A DNA stretch of 64,000 nt, taken from NCBI GenBank assembly GCA_030456445.1, contig JAKDNM010000002.1, positions 1 through 64,000 on the forward strand. The letters run 5' to 3'. The stretch's first letter is position 1. Each line of letters begins with the position of its first letter. A program made the translations under genes and the position numbers. This document shows positions 63,014 through 64,000 of this stretch, in pieces. The notes under the pieces were generated by a model. It did not search any database and had not been told where the DNA came from. It saw only the letters and a program-made list of their open reading frames with translations. The stretch is from Hyphomicrobiales bacterium (GTDB lineage: Bacteria > Pseudomonadota > Alphaproteobacteria > Rhizobiales > Rhizobiaceae).

Positions 63014-64000
<987 letters not shown>

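Overview
The window looks like a mosaic of a repABC-type plasmid (or chromid/symbiotic-type replicon) from an alphaproteobacterium. From left to right: (1) a sulfur-oxidation block (soxB, soxC, soxD, YeeE/YedE permease) with a BrnT-type toxin / HTH antitoxin pair sitting between soxB and soxC. (2) A graveyard of nested mobile elements: an N-terminally truncated serine recombinase, a ~190-bp element with 20-bp inverted termini, a three-recombinase (RIT-like) element with a truncated third gene, an IS66 element truncated in tnpC, a chimeric TrbE::DUF21 fragment, then trbD/C/B. (3) A complete repABC locus with parS-like palindromes and a ctRNA-like terminator. (4) A serine resolvase, and an integrase / DUF1403 / ScpB-like plasmid module. 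(5) A TauE permease and a ModE/PBP-like regulator beside an ABC-ATPase remnant. (6) An 8-gene arsenic operon with two ArsR genes. (7) A defence-type island (~33-49 kb) with a DUF433+PIN pair, a PD-(D/E)XK-like orphan, an ImuB remnant, a CoiA-like nuclease + TIGR02391 operon, a pseudokinase-helicase + PLD pair resembling type I Mokosh, an internally deleted UvrD/HelD-like helicase with an orphan partner, a RES/Xre toxin-antitoxin pair and a SyrB-like regulator. (8) An uncharacterised plasmid module (DUF1173, DUF932, ParB, DUF5983, PcfJ-like, DUF1419 etc.) with recurrent intergenic hairpins, interrupted by a DUF433/DUF5615 pair. (9) A flavodoxin and aldo/keto reductases at the right edge. Most interesting: the pseudokinase-helicase/PLD system with the divergent TIGR02391-CoiA operon beside it, the orphan gene coupled to the helicase, and the repeated leader/intergenic hairpins in the 50-62 kb module. 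All family names come from reading the translated sequence by eye; no database searches were run.
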